Of a stretch of DNA of 64,000 bases, positions 48,189 through 60,780 are shown piece by piece. Position 1 is the first letter of the stretch. Every line of letters starts with the position of its first letter. A model generated the notes under the pieces. That model had not been told where the DNA came from. It was given only the letters and a program-made list of their open reading frames with translations, and ran no database searches. The stretch is from Ophiura sarsii (lineage: Eukaryota > Echinodermata > Ophiuroidea > Amphilepidida > Ophiuridae): assembly GCA_035610835.1 (NCBI GenBank), contig CM069459.1, positions 26,927,570-26,991,569 on the forward strand. The letters run 5' to 3'. The translations under genes were made by a program, and so were the position numbers.

Positions 48189-48499
48189 TAATAAAACTGT
48201 TTAAGTCAAGAATGTGAGAAAAAATATGTGACTATCTCAACATAACGTTGATAATATGTCGATTTGTCAAGATATTTATGTAGCCATCTAATGGCACTTT
48301 AAACGCTCCGTAAGAAACACTCCATGCTCATTAAAATGTTCGAGGTATCAAGATAAAAAGTGGTGAAGCAGAGAGCGGTAACAGAGCCGGGGATAGCCTC
48401 TTTGACTAAAACTGTGGATCATGTGATTGTGTGGTAGCTTGCGGTTAAGAGATCCATTAGTGTTCAAAACGGAGCATATCTTCTTAGCATGTTAGATTA

Positions 48500-48725
48500 T
48501 ATCTAGGTGCTTTAAATTGATGATCTCAAAATGTCAGAGCTCCTAAGCTTCTGAGGTTATCCACGGAAATCTGAAATCGACGCCAAAGTGTGTGCCATCG
48601 AACATCGGTTATAAACCCTGCTAATAAAATCAAGATTGAATCTCTCAATGATGGGCATTTGACATTTATAGGTGAACACAATACAGGGCTCGGCTTTCAT
48701 TTATTTACACTAAGTCTACACTTTA
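48500..48725 (+). repeat. Segment C, copy 2
   Basis: Direct counterpart of 45460-45770. The remaining sequence 48725-49235 is unique, has short frames only and no recognisable gene. Confidence 0.6.
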
Positions 48726-50400
48726 TTATTTCTAGAATAGCATGATCGGAATATGCTTCAGTAGTGTTATATACAAACTACACTTTCGTTTCTTCTCGCG
48801 AGGGTGAACCCTTCCGGGGGGTGAACGTTGTGTGTAAAAAAAAAAATCCAGAGAAGTGACTGATACTGACTATCTTACACGTTACGCACGCGAATGAATG
48901 TTCTTCTCTTATTACGGTAGATGTCAGCTTGCTCTCCAACTTCAAACAGCTATGGTTCACGAGGTGAGTTTGAACTCCAGCTTTCATACATTGTTTTTAA
49001 AAGCTGAGGCTTCGTGAATCTTTGTTTTTGTATAATATGTACTGTGGTCACTGGTCAGTACTTTGACAAATGAAATAATAATGCTGAAATATTCGTTACG
49101 ATTCTTTTTAAGTAAAAAGGAGAGTCATACACATTTGTTCTTTGATTTTGAGTTGAGTTTTATTTGCATTTATTATTTCGCCATCGCTGATTGCCTTTAC
49201 TAATTAATACATTATTTGGAGGTTATGCGCATGCGTGCAACTATTTAGAATAACCCGTGAAATGTATAATCCACATAAGATTCAAAAAACACACTGAAAC
49301 TGCTGCCGTCTCAAAATCTTGAGGTCAATGAGCAGAGCAGGAAGAACTGTAGCAATTTGAATAGGGTATCATTGCCCCCTAAATATGATATATTCTTGAT
49401 CTATAAATCATACGTCAAGTAGTTTAAAGGAAGCGCTTTACGAATCGTGCGAAACTCAACTCTAAATTGATAAGACCAGTGCATATAAAACGTGTATAGC
49501 AGTATGGACTGGACACTCATTTGAATTCCGAGTCTTACTGATCCAGGTCAAATTTGATCGTCAAGTTGTCCTGTGTTCCATATTACAGTACTATGAGTGG
49601 CGAAACTTAATACTATGAAAAACAAGATGCTAGTTTGTAACCACGTGTTGTTTTCAAGTAGAGCAATTCGAAATTAAGCCGCGTCGTGACGCCGAAAGTG
49701 TTAATATCTGGCAACACGTTCAATCATTCTCTGATTTATAATCATATAGGCATGAATGAAATACAAATGTAGTGCAATTATTGTGTGTGCAAAACATGTA
49801 AGTAAATATCGGGTTTTATCGCCAGTTGAAGCGCCAATTATTTAATTGAGGGCGTTATAGGACTTTTGAAGATCTAAGATATCTGATCATTGATCGTTGA
49901 TCATTGAAGGCGCGTAAAACCTTTTATGTGCTCTGATATTCGTATTTACGTTTGTATATAAGATTGTGGTTTCTTATTTGCCCCAGTTTTTCGATTTAAA
50001 TCTCTCAATGATGGCGTGATCTTCATCAGATACATATATTTAAGTTCAGCGGTAGTCTTTAAAATGGCTCGACTCTCACAAGTTACAAAATATTTGAATT
50101 CAAAATAAGAATTTCTTGTTTATAACTGACAGTAAACACACAGACAGACCACGAGTTGATTACCGGACGATGAGTAACGGGAGCTATACAAATGTTGATC
50201 ACGACTGGGCTGTAATAACAATCAATTCCAATAAATCGAAAGCAATTACAAACCTGATCATTTTTTCATAAGGCCATATAAATAGCATGCTTTTGTTTTA
50301 TGTGTTCCATCTAGTTCACGGATTATTATTTGAATCAGTAATTAACTAATTAAAAGATGACGCTGACGAGATGAATGTGAGATTTTGGTCAGTAATTAAC

Positions 50401-51494
50401 AAATTGGCTATACACCCGTTATTGTCTTCCTTCCTTAAGATTTTGCCTCACTGTTCATGATCTCACTAAAACCAGCCTCCAATATCTCGACCGTAAGGCT
50501 GAGCAATACTTGAAACGCTGGCTGGGGATCCCCAAACATGGGGCTAATACAGCTTTTCTGTATATGCATAGAGTCAGATTTGACATGGAGATCACTGATA
50601 TACAATCTGCCTAAAGGGATTCTTAAATTTGCCATCAATGCTTTAATTGATTCTCTACCGTCTTTCACCAACTTGAAAAGATGGGGCAAACGACTTACGG
50701 ACAGCTGTCCTCTCTGTCAGAGCAAAGGTACCCTGTTTCACATCCTCAACAATTGTCCACGAATGCTCAATAGATACTTATGGAGGCACAACAATGTCCT
50801 TCATATATTACTCGCTGCCTTCAAAGACAGTGAAACATACAGGAACGGCGATCTAAGTATCTTTGCTGACATTGAGAACTGCACTATAGGTGGTGGAACC
50901 GTGCCTCCGTATGTCATTGCCACATCGCAAAAGCCGGACATCGTTCTGGTTTGGTCTACTGAGAAAAAAGTCATCCTCTTCGAATTGACCGTGCCATTCG
51001 AACCCAACATTATTAATGCCCATCAAACAAAGATCGACCGATACTCATCCCTGGTCTCTAACATAGCTGACACAGGCTTTGATTGTTCATTAATCGCCAT
51101 TGAGATCGGCTCAAGGGGTTTGATTGACACGGACAATAAGAAGAGGATGACTAGTATCTTCAGGCAACTGAAAAGTTCCACAAAATATTCTGAACTCAAA
51201 AACAAAATTTCAAAATCCGTTCTTACCTCTTCATATTCCATCTACAATGCCAGACATGAGCCGGAGTGGAACATCCATGAGCTCATTTAGATTTATTTTG
51301 TGCCGCCATGATAGTTTTTCATTTTGTTGTTTTTGTTTATAAATTCCGTTGTTTTGCTTTCTTTGAGTACTGTATTAATTTGTATGTTCTTGTGTTATGT
51401 AACTCCCATGCCTGGGGTCAGCATAGGCCCTAGATGTTCTTGGGTTTGTGTGTTTGCTTCTTTATATTATTATAATAAAGATGATGAAATAAAA
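50401..51494 (+). mobile_element. 5'-truncated RLE-type non-LTR retrotransposon
   Basis: The insertion is bounded by comparison with the left arm, which lacks it. It contains the end of a reverse transcriptase protein, a CCHC knuckle, a restriction-like endonuclease domain and a short AT-rich 3' tail (TAATAAAGATGATGAAATAA). The target word TTAAAAGATGACGCTG occurs on both sides, with a local partial duplication upstream (50340-50400). Confidence 0.7.
50452..51290 (+). pseudogene. RLE LINE pol C-terminus: RT thumb, CCHC knuckle, endonuclease
   Basis: The first frame (50452-50610) reads LTKTSLQYLDRKAEQYLKRW and LGIPKHGANTAFLY, the thumb-like end of the RT of R2/NeSL-type elements. A frameshift leads into the 250-codon frame from 50538. 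Around residue 55 is CPLCQSKGTLFHILNNC (CX2C-X8-HX4C), followed near residue 133 by KPDIVLVW and VILFELTVPFE, the PD ... E-L-T core of the PD-(D/E)XK restriction-like nuclease, then AHQTKIDRYSSL. Ends in TAG at 51288. The domain is unbroken although the upstream part is lost. Confidence 0.75.
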
Positions 51495-54400
51495 ATTAAA
51501 AGATGACGCTGGCGAAATGCTTGCGGAAATCTGAGGAATAGCCATTGACCCATGGTATAACTTACTCATTGACCTTTGGCTTAGTGGGTGGAAAAGGCAA
51601 CAGGCACGCATTCTCCTTCCGGTCATATATCCGTCCATGTATTATAACGTGTTTATACTTAAGTAGCCTACCGGTATGCTTTATACGTGACTAAAGGGCA
51701 CAGTCAAATATCGTTATTAAAGCTCTTCGTTTTTTGTATATGGTTGGGTATGGTTGGATAATAGTTTGCAAATTTCAAATGGTGTTTTGTTAGACCTGTA
51801 AATTACGTAATATTCCTTCTGGGACTTCTTTAACGACATTTATAATGGGGAAACGTCTTTTTCACAAAATTACGGTATATGTTGATAATACCAGTCAACT
51901 CCGGAGCGAGAACCCGTTTCACTTGAGGGCGTTACAAATTGACGGGTTTGCGCCACCGTGTAAGGTATACCTGTCAATTTGTGCAATCATTGCATCTTTG
52001 CTTTTCAACCCTATATATTTGCATACGAATTAACATCTTTACCAATTGAGGGCAGTCTAGGTACCCCTGGGAATTCCGCGCGGCTGCTAGTCCGATGATT
52101 TTATCTCACCCATGACCCCAACATCTCGCAATGCATGTCGACATTACACCTTTAGAGCCAAATATACCGCGACGAGAAATATGATAATTTTACGTTCAAT
52201 ATAAGCCTATATGATGAATTTCTTAACAGAGATAAGAGATTTATCTTACGGTTGAAAATCGGAAATAAAGGATTGTTTTCAATCTGGTGCAGACTCGACT
52301 GACTACTAAGTGACGAATGGCTGTTTGCCATTCCACACGCGTGACCAGGTCATGTGCCGCTGTCTGGTTCATACTCCATTTAAATCGGTTAAAGGAATAG
52401 TATCAATGTTCAAACTACCTTGTCCTTGTCATTCTAGATCCCTGTGACTTATCTAAATATAGATTAATATCGTAATTAATTAGTAAGCGAAACATGCTTC
52501 GCGCGCGTTCGAAATTGACATTTCGCAAATGCCGACGTCGGGCCGACGGTTCTGTGTTATCAGAGAAGCTGCGTCTGTACGATCCAGACAACCAACTAAT
52601 TGAATGCTGAATTACCTAACATTTCCTTCATTCCTTGCAATTTCCGGTGGGGCTGCTGCACATATCTCTGAACATTACTCGGTTCCAAAATGTAATGATA
52701 CGAATTTCCACTATAGTTTTCAAATACAACATAGTATAGAGGAATACAGTATTGTGAAATACTGCTACCGAGATATTGGATGATTGCGCAATCATCTAAA
52801 ACTAAGAGAAAGCTCATATCCTACGTACTGTGCTGACGTAAAGGAATGCGCTCTTAATGTTCCTGGATTATTTTTTTTGCACCATCGTAATACTTGGGCA
52901 TATACTAACTACCATCTAAAACCGTTTACCTTAATCCACCGTCCATCATGTAAAATGTCACGATTTGGTAATTTCGATGTAGATCACATCGAAATTATCA
53001 GCACCACTCACCAAATAAACTGCTTGAATCAAATTAGTATCTAGCGCCATCATTCAACCATTTTCCGATAAATTATTACACTTCAGGGTTCCTACGTACA
53101 TTAACTATTGAAACAATTCATTTTTTCCAAATTTCATTTTTCTCTGTAATCTCTCAATGCACCTTTACATTCCACTTAGTATGGGTGATTACGGATGGAA
53201 GTAGGTGAAATACAAGCTTTGCACGCTTTCGCAATTGACCTTTCTCAAATGCCGAAGTCGGGCGGACGGTTCTGTGTTATCAGGATAGCAGCGTCTGTAC
53301 GATCCAGACAACCAAACAATTGAGTGGTGAATTACCTAACATTTCCTTCATTCCTTGCAATTTCCGGGGGAGCTGCTGCACATATCTCTGAACATTACTC
53401 GGTTCCAAAATTTAATGATACGAATAAAATTTAATGATACGAATTTCCACTATAGTATTCAAATACAACATAATATAGAGGAATACAGTATTGTGAAATA
53501 TTGGTATCGAGATATTGGATGATTGCGCGTTCCTGGATTTTTGTTTTGTTGCACCAACGTATTACTTGGGCATACACTAACTACCATCTAAAACCGTTTA
53601 CCTTAATCCATGTAGATCACATCGAAATTATCAGCACCACTCGCCAAATAAACTGCTTGAATCAAATTAGTATCTAGCGCCATCATTCAACCATTTTCCG
53701 ATAAATTATTACACTTCAGGGTTCCTACGTACATTAACTATTGAAACAATTCATTTTTTCCAAATTTCATTTTTCTCTGTAATCTCTCAATGCACCTTTA
53801 CATTCCACTTAGTCTGCGTGATTACGAATGGAAGTAGGTGAAATACAAGCTTTGCACGCTTTCGCAATTGACCTTTCTCAAATGCCGAAGTTCTGTGTTA
53901 TCAGGGTAGCAGCGTCTGTACGATCCAGACAACCAAACAATTGAGTGCTGAATTACCTAGCATTTCCTTCATTCCTTGCAATTTCCCTCGGCTGCTGCAC
54001 CTCTATGAAAATTCCTCGGTGCAAAATCTAATGATACGAATTGCAGCTAGCCTCTTAACAATTGATGCGCTGTCATTTAACTCTAAATCATCTAAAGTGT
54101 CTCAACGCTCCATAAAAATATGGATATTTCTCTCGGACTTTTCTAGAAGAGCACGTGTGATCTAGCGGAACAGCGCGGATCATAAACAGGAGGTTGTGAG
54201 TTATATCCCCGCTGTGGCCAACGTGTTTGTATCCTTGGGCAACATTCTAGTCTCAATTGCCTCGTTGACCCAAGCGAGATTGGGTAGCTGTTTTAAAAAT
54301 GGGTGATATTACAATGTAAGTGCTGATATGATTGGGCTCCTAGCCAGCAGCCAAATAGATGAAGCGAAGACGAATTTCTAATGGCAGCGTTAATAAGTAT

Positions 54401-55051
54401 GGCAATCGCGGCTGGAGCAACCTGTAGGATGGATAAGTGCGCGTTAAAAATGAATTAGTTAAAGGGGCACTAAGAGATGTGTAGGAGGCTGCGCCCTCAA
54501 TTATGACAAAAACTGAGATTAGTATATTTTTATAATTGTATTACATGTATGAACTTACACCTATAAGGATTAAGAAAAATCAGCTCTCTTTGTACAAGTA
54601 AATGTCGATTCAAAAATGCTCGTACAGCCGGGACGAGCATTTTACGTCCGACAGTATCCCACTGCAGTACGCGTGATACATAACGCGAACCATATTTGCA
54701 TAGAGGGCGTTTTAGAATAAATAGCGATGATATTGTTTTAATCAAGTGTTGCTGTGTTTTTGTTAGTAGAAACAACAATAACGGCAATTTTTAATGTTCA
54801 TCTTGAATTCTGAAGTAAATTTTTAAACATTTAACATTTTCAACACCATCTTAATGTCCCTTTAATATTGTTAGAAACTTGTGAAAGTATTATTTGTCTA
54901 TCACGAGACTGTGGCGTAACTGCGTCATTTAGTAATTGCAGTACATCTACGCGCGCGCCTACTCTAAGAGCTGACGTATATACTCACGTGTAGAAAAGCG
55001 AAAGGCACATACGCGTGCGTAAATGTTGCGCCTCTACAGTAACGTTACTGT

Positions 55052-56373
55052 TAACATAACATAACATAACAATGAGCATTTATGTAGCGCTATTACACAT
55101 TATACAATGGTACCACAGCGCTTAACAAAATAAAAAACATAAAATTAAAATAAAATTAAAAAAACAGTGTTAAACATCACTCGCACTATGACGGTGGAAT
55201 ATGTGAGTTTTTAACATCTTCTTAAATTGAGTCAGTGATGAGGCATGCCCGATGTGACGCGGAACATTGTTCCACAAAAATGGGCCGGAGGCATAAAATC
55301 CTTTCTTGGCGGTAGTGAGACGAGTTTTAGGGTCACTGAGAATCCGAGTGTCAGAGGCAGAACGTAGACCACTTCTTTTAGGTACATGTACTAGTAAGGT
55401 CCTTAAGATAAGAAGGCGCGCCATCATTGAAACATTTATATACAATAGTCAAGATCTTAAACTCAATGCGCGTTTTAACAGGCAGCCAATGTAACTTGTG
55501 GAGAAGAGGAGTTGCATGATCGCGTCTTTTAGCATTATAAATGAGTTTTGCTGCTCGATTTTGGAGACGTTGTAGCCGTTTAATATCTTTCGCAGACGAT
55601 CCTTGCAAATGAGAGTTGGAATAGTCGAGCCGCGATGTAACAAGTGCGCGTATGGCGTGATGACATGTTGTTTCATCAATAAACATCCGAATACGAGAAA
55701 GATTCCTAAGGTGAAAATTCAAACTGCGACAAATGGTAGTAACATGATGAGACATGTTTAAATGGCAGTCAAATTCAACACCAAGATTGCGAACATGGGG
55801 GGGGGGGGGGGGGGGGGGGGTGGTCTGATCTCAATATCACCGACACGAAGTGAGATGTTGCATAGTGACTTTAAAGCTCTTGGGTTGGCTGCAATGAAAA
55901 ATTCTAATTTATCACTATTCAAGCAAAGCATATTTTGCGACATCCACGATTTGATATCCTCAATGCACGCAGATAACATAACAAGAGCATGGTCAGCATC
56001 CCCTGACTTATTTGGGTCAAATGCAATGTATAGTTGTGTATCGTCAGCGTAAAATTGAAACTTTATGTGTTTGTAACGTTTGATTATATCAGCAATCGGA
56101 TGTGTGTAGAAAGAGAACATTTAAGGGCCAACACAAGATCCTTGAGGCAAACCGAAGTTGAGAACATGCGAGTCAGAAAACTCATTGGCAATTTTAACCT
56201 TGCATGTGCGTCGATGGAGATATGAACGAAACCAGTTCACAACATTTCCTCTAAATCCAAAATCATTGGACAATCTGTTAGTCAGGATATCATGATCAAT
56301 CGTGTCAAAAGCTGCTGATAGGTCTAACAATACGAGAAAAATAGCTCGCCGATTGTCAATTTCGCACAGTGAG
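55052..56373 (-). mobile_element. L2-like LINE, 5'-truncated, 6-bp target duplication
   Basis: TACTGT flanks both sides (55046-55051, 56374-56379) and occurs once, as ACAGTA (41451-41456), in the empty left arm. The minus-strand 3' end has a GCGCT-based stem (CAGCGCT ... TAGCGCTACATAAATGC) and TGTTA repeats, typical of L2. 1322 bp. Confidence 0.85.
55170..56373 (-). pseudogene. L2-like LINE reverse transcriptase, broken
   Basis: RT motifs: LVLLDLSAAFDTIDHDIL (motif A), LNFGLPQGSCVGP (motif B), then a nonsense TAA at about 56121, FSFYTHPIADIIKRY, KFQFYADDTQLYIAF (motif C, YADD), MLCLNSDKLEFFIA. A G-run (55799-55820) gives poly-Pro and shifts the frame. Then ALVTSRLDYSNSHLQG, RLQRLQNRAAKLIY, LHWLPVKTRIEFKI, another shift near 55400, and FYASGPFLWNNVPRHI before the stop near 55170. 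Non-functional. Confidence 0.85.
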
Positions 56374-56979
56374 TACTGTTCGGAGGAAGGGAAATAGGGT
56401 ATAAATGGGTCATAGATTATCAATGTGTTCCAATTGCTGCATGAACAGTGTCAATGTTCTCGATATACCTATTGATTAATACCAACTGTATTGTGCGCGT
56501 GTAATATAAATCTCGTCTATAATCCATATCATATCGTGGTATTTCATATGATAGGCTATTCCGCTATCGCTTATCTCAATCACTTGCTGGTTTTCAAGTA
56601 CCATGCCTATATTGTACGCACGTGCACAGGGTGCAAAAGTACAACACTATACTAGCAGGGTTTGTTAAGGACCAATAATGCCATTACCGTTACAGATTTC
56701 ACGAAGTTTCCATTTTTGCTACGTAGGTTAACATAGATATATGGTTTAAGATTTTCTCAAAACGCATTTTCTTTCTTTTCTTTTCTTTATCTTGGTCCTT
56801 TTTTATAAGAACGTTTGTGAGGTTTTTTTGTTGTAAGTATTAAAAATTAACAGGTTCGACAGGTTCATAATTTGGTGGAGATGGAGATATTGTAATATGT
56901 TATAGATTCAAGTAGAAAAAAAAAACCGGAATCGTTACATATTCAAACATTGTCTTGGGCAAGAATATGTGGTTTTAGG

Positions 56980-58080
56980 TGGAAAATGATTCTTCTTTCA
57001 TGTTTAAAAGGTAGATTTACACATTGGATTATCTTCATTTTTAAACTTTTTTAATATTTCCTTTTTCTATGGTGTTTTTCATGATAAGAACCATTTTGCA
57101 CCCGAGTTTCTTACAGTCATTAATTTGTAATAAATATTACAGAAAATATCAACGATTTTTTTGTTTGCACTACATTTCCTACATTGTGGAACAATCTTTA
57201 GTTTGATAAATAATTAGTTATACAGAGAAAATTCATTATTCTTAAAATTATATGAAAAAATAGATTTCAATTACCCAATTCTTGTAAAACAATTTGTGCA
57301 AATGTGATAGTGCGATAAAACGGGTTTTTTAAAGCAAACATATATGTTTTAACATTTGTATTGTTTTGATCGTAAAGTGATATTGAGCGATTGATCTGCA
57401 TACTGCTTTTAACAGTTCACAAGGCAAAAGTCCGATAACACAAATTACACACAAAATTGTTGTCAGATGTCAGGATAATCATATATTTTTAAAATCTTAG
57501 GGTCATTAGTGTCAAATAACTTCTATTTGTCCCAAACATGTGTTAACTGACAGATTCAGTTCAGTTCACTACATTAAATGGTCATCTCTGCCAATGAAAT
57601 ATTAAACCAAAATAAAGAGGATATTAACTGTGCCATTTTCATGACGCGCATTAATAATAAATTCAATAGTATCACCTACAATCATATTAACCGTTAAGCT
57701 AACCGATATTAGTATGACATGAATTACCGTTTACATACTCTTACGTCATACGTAACAAACCACGCACGTGTCAAAAGAAGTACAGAAATGAATTAGTATT
57801 CATTATTTTCGTATGAAAGCCGAATAATTGCAGGTAATTCATCTACGAACATTAAAAAGAAAATAGATTTCGAGATAAGACGAGTTTAAATCCCAATCCA
57901 ATTGCCTCTATCACTAATTGTGGATATTTTATTAAGGAAACCTTCTAAATTACAAATTTGAAAGTTGTTCTATCCCCAAGAGAATGGTTCTTTAGATTAT
58001 ATTTAAAGTAATATACAATATCACTTTATATAAATGGGTCTCAAGTGTCCATCGCGTGCGTACCAAAAATGAGAAGTTTG
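56980..58080. other. No recognisable gene
   Basis: AT-rich sequence right of the inverted repeat. No TIR, array or coding motif noticed. Confidence 0.5.
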
Positions 58081-58129
58081 CGAAGTTTGTAACGATATAA
58101 TTCTTTACAAACCCTACTATACAGACTTG

Positions 58130-58262
58130 TTATTATACGACGAATTCTCATATTTCCCAGCGCTGCATGAGGTTTCGTACTTGTTTAAATTCATAGGTTA
58201 TTGACAACACTCTCTTGGTATTCATCAAGTATTTTACAGAGTAGGATCGGTTTCAAAGTAAC
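58130..58262 (-). repeat. Dispersed repeat D, inverted copy
   Basis: The inverse of 60565-60690: AATACTTGATGAATACC, AGAGTGTTGTCAATAACC, AACAAGTACGAAACCT. A third copy lies at 62360-62480. Confidence 0.75.
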
Positions 58263-58508
58263 TTGCCGTTTCCGAGGCGATCCCAATACGTTAAAGATCG
58301 ATTGCAATACATTGTAAAATACACATCCAGATATTCAACTCAGATAACGCACAAAACAGCATTAACTGAATGCCTCACTTATAGGCTAGTACGTATGTAT
58401 AGACAAGTTATTAAAAATGAGGAGATGCAGAGTCCCTTGGCGCGTTCCACCTTGATGCTGTCCGTCTCCTCGTTTCTGTTCGTTATACTTTGTATTCGAA
58501 ATGAACGT

Positions 58509-58750
58509 AATCGAGGGCTTAGAGGTAGAACTGACTATGTTCATTTTGACTTTTTGGACATACACCTGCTGGACATGGCCTGTTTTGCAACAAAACTAAA
58601 AACACATTCACGGACATAATCAAAAAAAGGGGGTGGTACATAGACATAGACACTTTTTTCCACAGAAAGAAAGTTCATATCCATGTTACTTGTACAATTA
58701 TCTGGACAAAGTCAAAATGGACATAGTCAGTTCTACCTCTAAGCCCTCGG
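58509..58750. repeat. Inverted repeat around GAGGTAGAACTGACTATGT
   Basis: GGCTTAGAGGTAGAACTGAC-TATGTTCATTTTGACTTTTT at 58517-58556 is the inverse of 58697-58744. The 118-codon frame 58263-58619 runs into it and is not supported as a gene. Confidence 0.7.
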
Positions 58751-59125
58751 ATGATACCTTCCGTTGCAGAATGGAATTTGAACGTAAAGACCTACCAGAA
58801 GAGACCGTAAGTTTTCCATTTAGATTTAACAATTATAAAAGAGGAACGATGTCATGTTTCTGATGTGCTGATTGACCAATTTCGGTGAGAGGTTTCGTAG
58901 GCATCAAAATATGTCATTGCAATTACAATTATTGGATGGTGTTTTATATAGTGCAACGTTCAATAACAGGTTTTGAGAGACACGTTGGTATACAGCGTAT
59001 CCTAGAAAACATGCAACTTGTTCTGACGGTGCAAGATTCAAACATTTTACGAAGAATCAGGGAAGTCTCAAATGTCACAAATGACAAGGTTATGCACCCT
59101 GTAGGAATGCATGCATGCATACCGA

Positions 59126-59423
59126 GGGAAAAGTGTGCTTATGTCCCAGATACTGGTAAACCAGTATAGTTCAAAACTGGAACATAAAAGTTGCCAGAAT
59201 CGGTCGATACTGGTACGATTTTACTGTTCCAGTATCGGTCGATACTGGAACATCAAATTGTTTTCCAGTATCGGGCGATACCGGATCATTTTATATGTGC
59301 CAGGGTTGGCCGATACTGGACCACTGACTTTGTACCAGTATCGGACGATACTGGGTGTTCCAGTATCGGACGGTACTAGCTAAGTACAGTCCAGAATATG
59401 TGACCTAAAGTACACTTTTCCCC
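59126..59423. mobile_element. CCAGTATCGG palindromic element, second full copy
   Basis: 298 bp with TIR-like ends GGGAAAAGTGTGCTT and GTACACTTTTCCCC and six or more dyads of CCAGTATCGGNCGATACTGG type. Aligns with 18332-18626 end to end. Confidence 0.7.
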
Positions 59424-59653
59424 AATATTCAACAATCTTTGGTATCAAAATGTAGCTAAAAATTTTCTTCAGCTGGTCTATATCAATTATATCAGCGTAC
59501 GATGATCAGATTCAGAGTATAACCGTTGGAATAACCGTGGTCTTTCTTACTTGGTGTGTATTTACATTCTATATCACGACGGTTACACCCGAATTAAGAA
59601 CAGCATAATTGAATAAATTGAGTAAGTCTAATTAAGATAAGTATAAATATGGT

Positions 59654-59760
59654 TATCATTTTTCCAGTAATTAACGAGATAAGACTTTCAAAGTTGGGAA
59701 TGGTTTCTGAAAAATCTGTTTTGTATATGGTAAATCTAATAGCCGCGTGGACATTGTTAA
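59654..59760 (-). mobile_element. TTAA MITE, terminal fragment
   Basis: Inverse of the CACTTTCCACGCGGCTATTAG end: AATCTAATAGCCGCGTGG-ACATTG followed by TTAA. Confidence 0.5.
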
Positions 59761-60123
59761 CTTTTCTGCAACTTTTCTGTTGACGCTTGCCTTTTCTTCA
59801 CGACGATATAGCTGTAGAATCTCAGAGACACACTCAATCATTTTGTATATGTATGCGCCCTCATCGTTCTACAAAATATGGAACTGACGATTTGCAAATA
59901 TTAATACGATACCATTAAATAGTTAACGCCATTGAATCTTGATACGCGCGGAACCTTATCTCTACATTGATCACTCTGAACATGACACTTATGTTCAGGA
60001 TTTTGTCATTATTATTTGCAAATGGCAAACAGACGGGTTTCTATGATAGCCCGCAAGGTTTAAATAACAACAATACTTTAGCGGAAGGGTTCGTACGTAC
60101 GTTAGCAATCTACCAAGTATTAA

Positions 60124-60364
60124 CACTTTCCTCGCGGCAGGCGTCTGCAGACGGCATGCCAACATTTCACAACATTTCTCAGAAATGTCCACAACTTACT
60201 AAATGTCATTACCATATTTTAAATCACCATGGAAAATGTATTAAAATAAGTACAAACATTCCTAGTCTTGGTACAGTAATTCTTGAGAAAGGCTTTGAAA
60301 ATTTGGAAAGCTCTGTAAAAACTGCTTTGGAAATGGTAAAACTAATAGCCGCGTGAAAAGAGTC
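60124..60364 (-). mobile_element. TTAA-flanked MITE, third copy
   Basis: 241 bp between TTAA (60120-60123) and TTAA (60365-60368); inverse orientation relative to 29730-29972. The 129-codon frame 59967-60356 runs through it and is rejected as a gene. Confidence 0.7.
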
Positions 60365-60369
60365 TTAAA

Positions 60370-60780
60370 AGAACAGAAGAGAGGCAGACAGCCTCCAGGT
60401 AGATCGCGACAAGGGACCCCACTTCTCCTCCTCTTTAATACCTCAGTTTTAAAATCAAATGCGTGCTGAGTATATCCCAAGTTTGAGTGCATTTTCTGAT
60501 TCGACTATCTGGTTGTGTATTGTAATATGATCTCCAACGTAGTAGGACCGCCTCTGGTATGACAAATGCAATTTTGAAACCGATCCTACACTGAAGAAAT
60601 ACTTGATGAATACCGGGAGAGTGTTGTCAATAACCTATGAATGTAAACAAGTAAGAAACCTCGAACAGCACTATGAAATATGAGACAGTGTGTATTAAAG
60701 TGTCTATTTTTTTGCAGCCAGTGCACGTACAATATACACTGAGTATTTTAAAACCAACAAGAGATTGATAAAAAGACATT
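60370..60780 (+). repeat. Dispersed repeat D, long copy (second at 62100-62590)
   Basis: TTTAATACCTCAGTTTTAAA, GTTGTGTATTGTAATATGAT, AATACTTGATGAATACC and ACGTACAATATA words occur in the same order at 62180-62560. Beyond it, 60840-60900 resembles 41390-41420 of the left arm (AATCTATGACCCATTTAT). Confidence 0.7.

Larger units (their letters stand above)
49235..56970 (-). repeat. Right arm of the giant inverted repeat, with insertions
   Basis: Inverse of 40870-45343, ending in CAAACATTGTCTTGGGCAAG. Longer than the left arm because of a LINE fragment (50401-51494) and an L2-like LINE (55052-56373), and partly because the internal block copies (52500, 53220, 53865) are longer. A SINE-like piece at 54147-54340 mirrors 41720-42020. 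Confidence 0.85.

Noticed and set aside
58263..58619. 118-codon + frame
   Set aside because: It starts in repeat D and ends in an inverted repeat (58509-58750); no recognisable domain, and composition is not protein-like.
58773..58809. 37-base exon-like stretch between TTCCGTTGCAG and GTAAGT
   Set aside because: Good splice-like signals but no partner exon, and the neighbourhood is an inverted repeat; cannot be supported.
59967..60356. 129-codon + frame
   Set aside because: Its second half is the TTAA MITE at 60124-60364; no domain.
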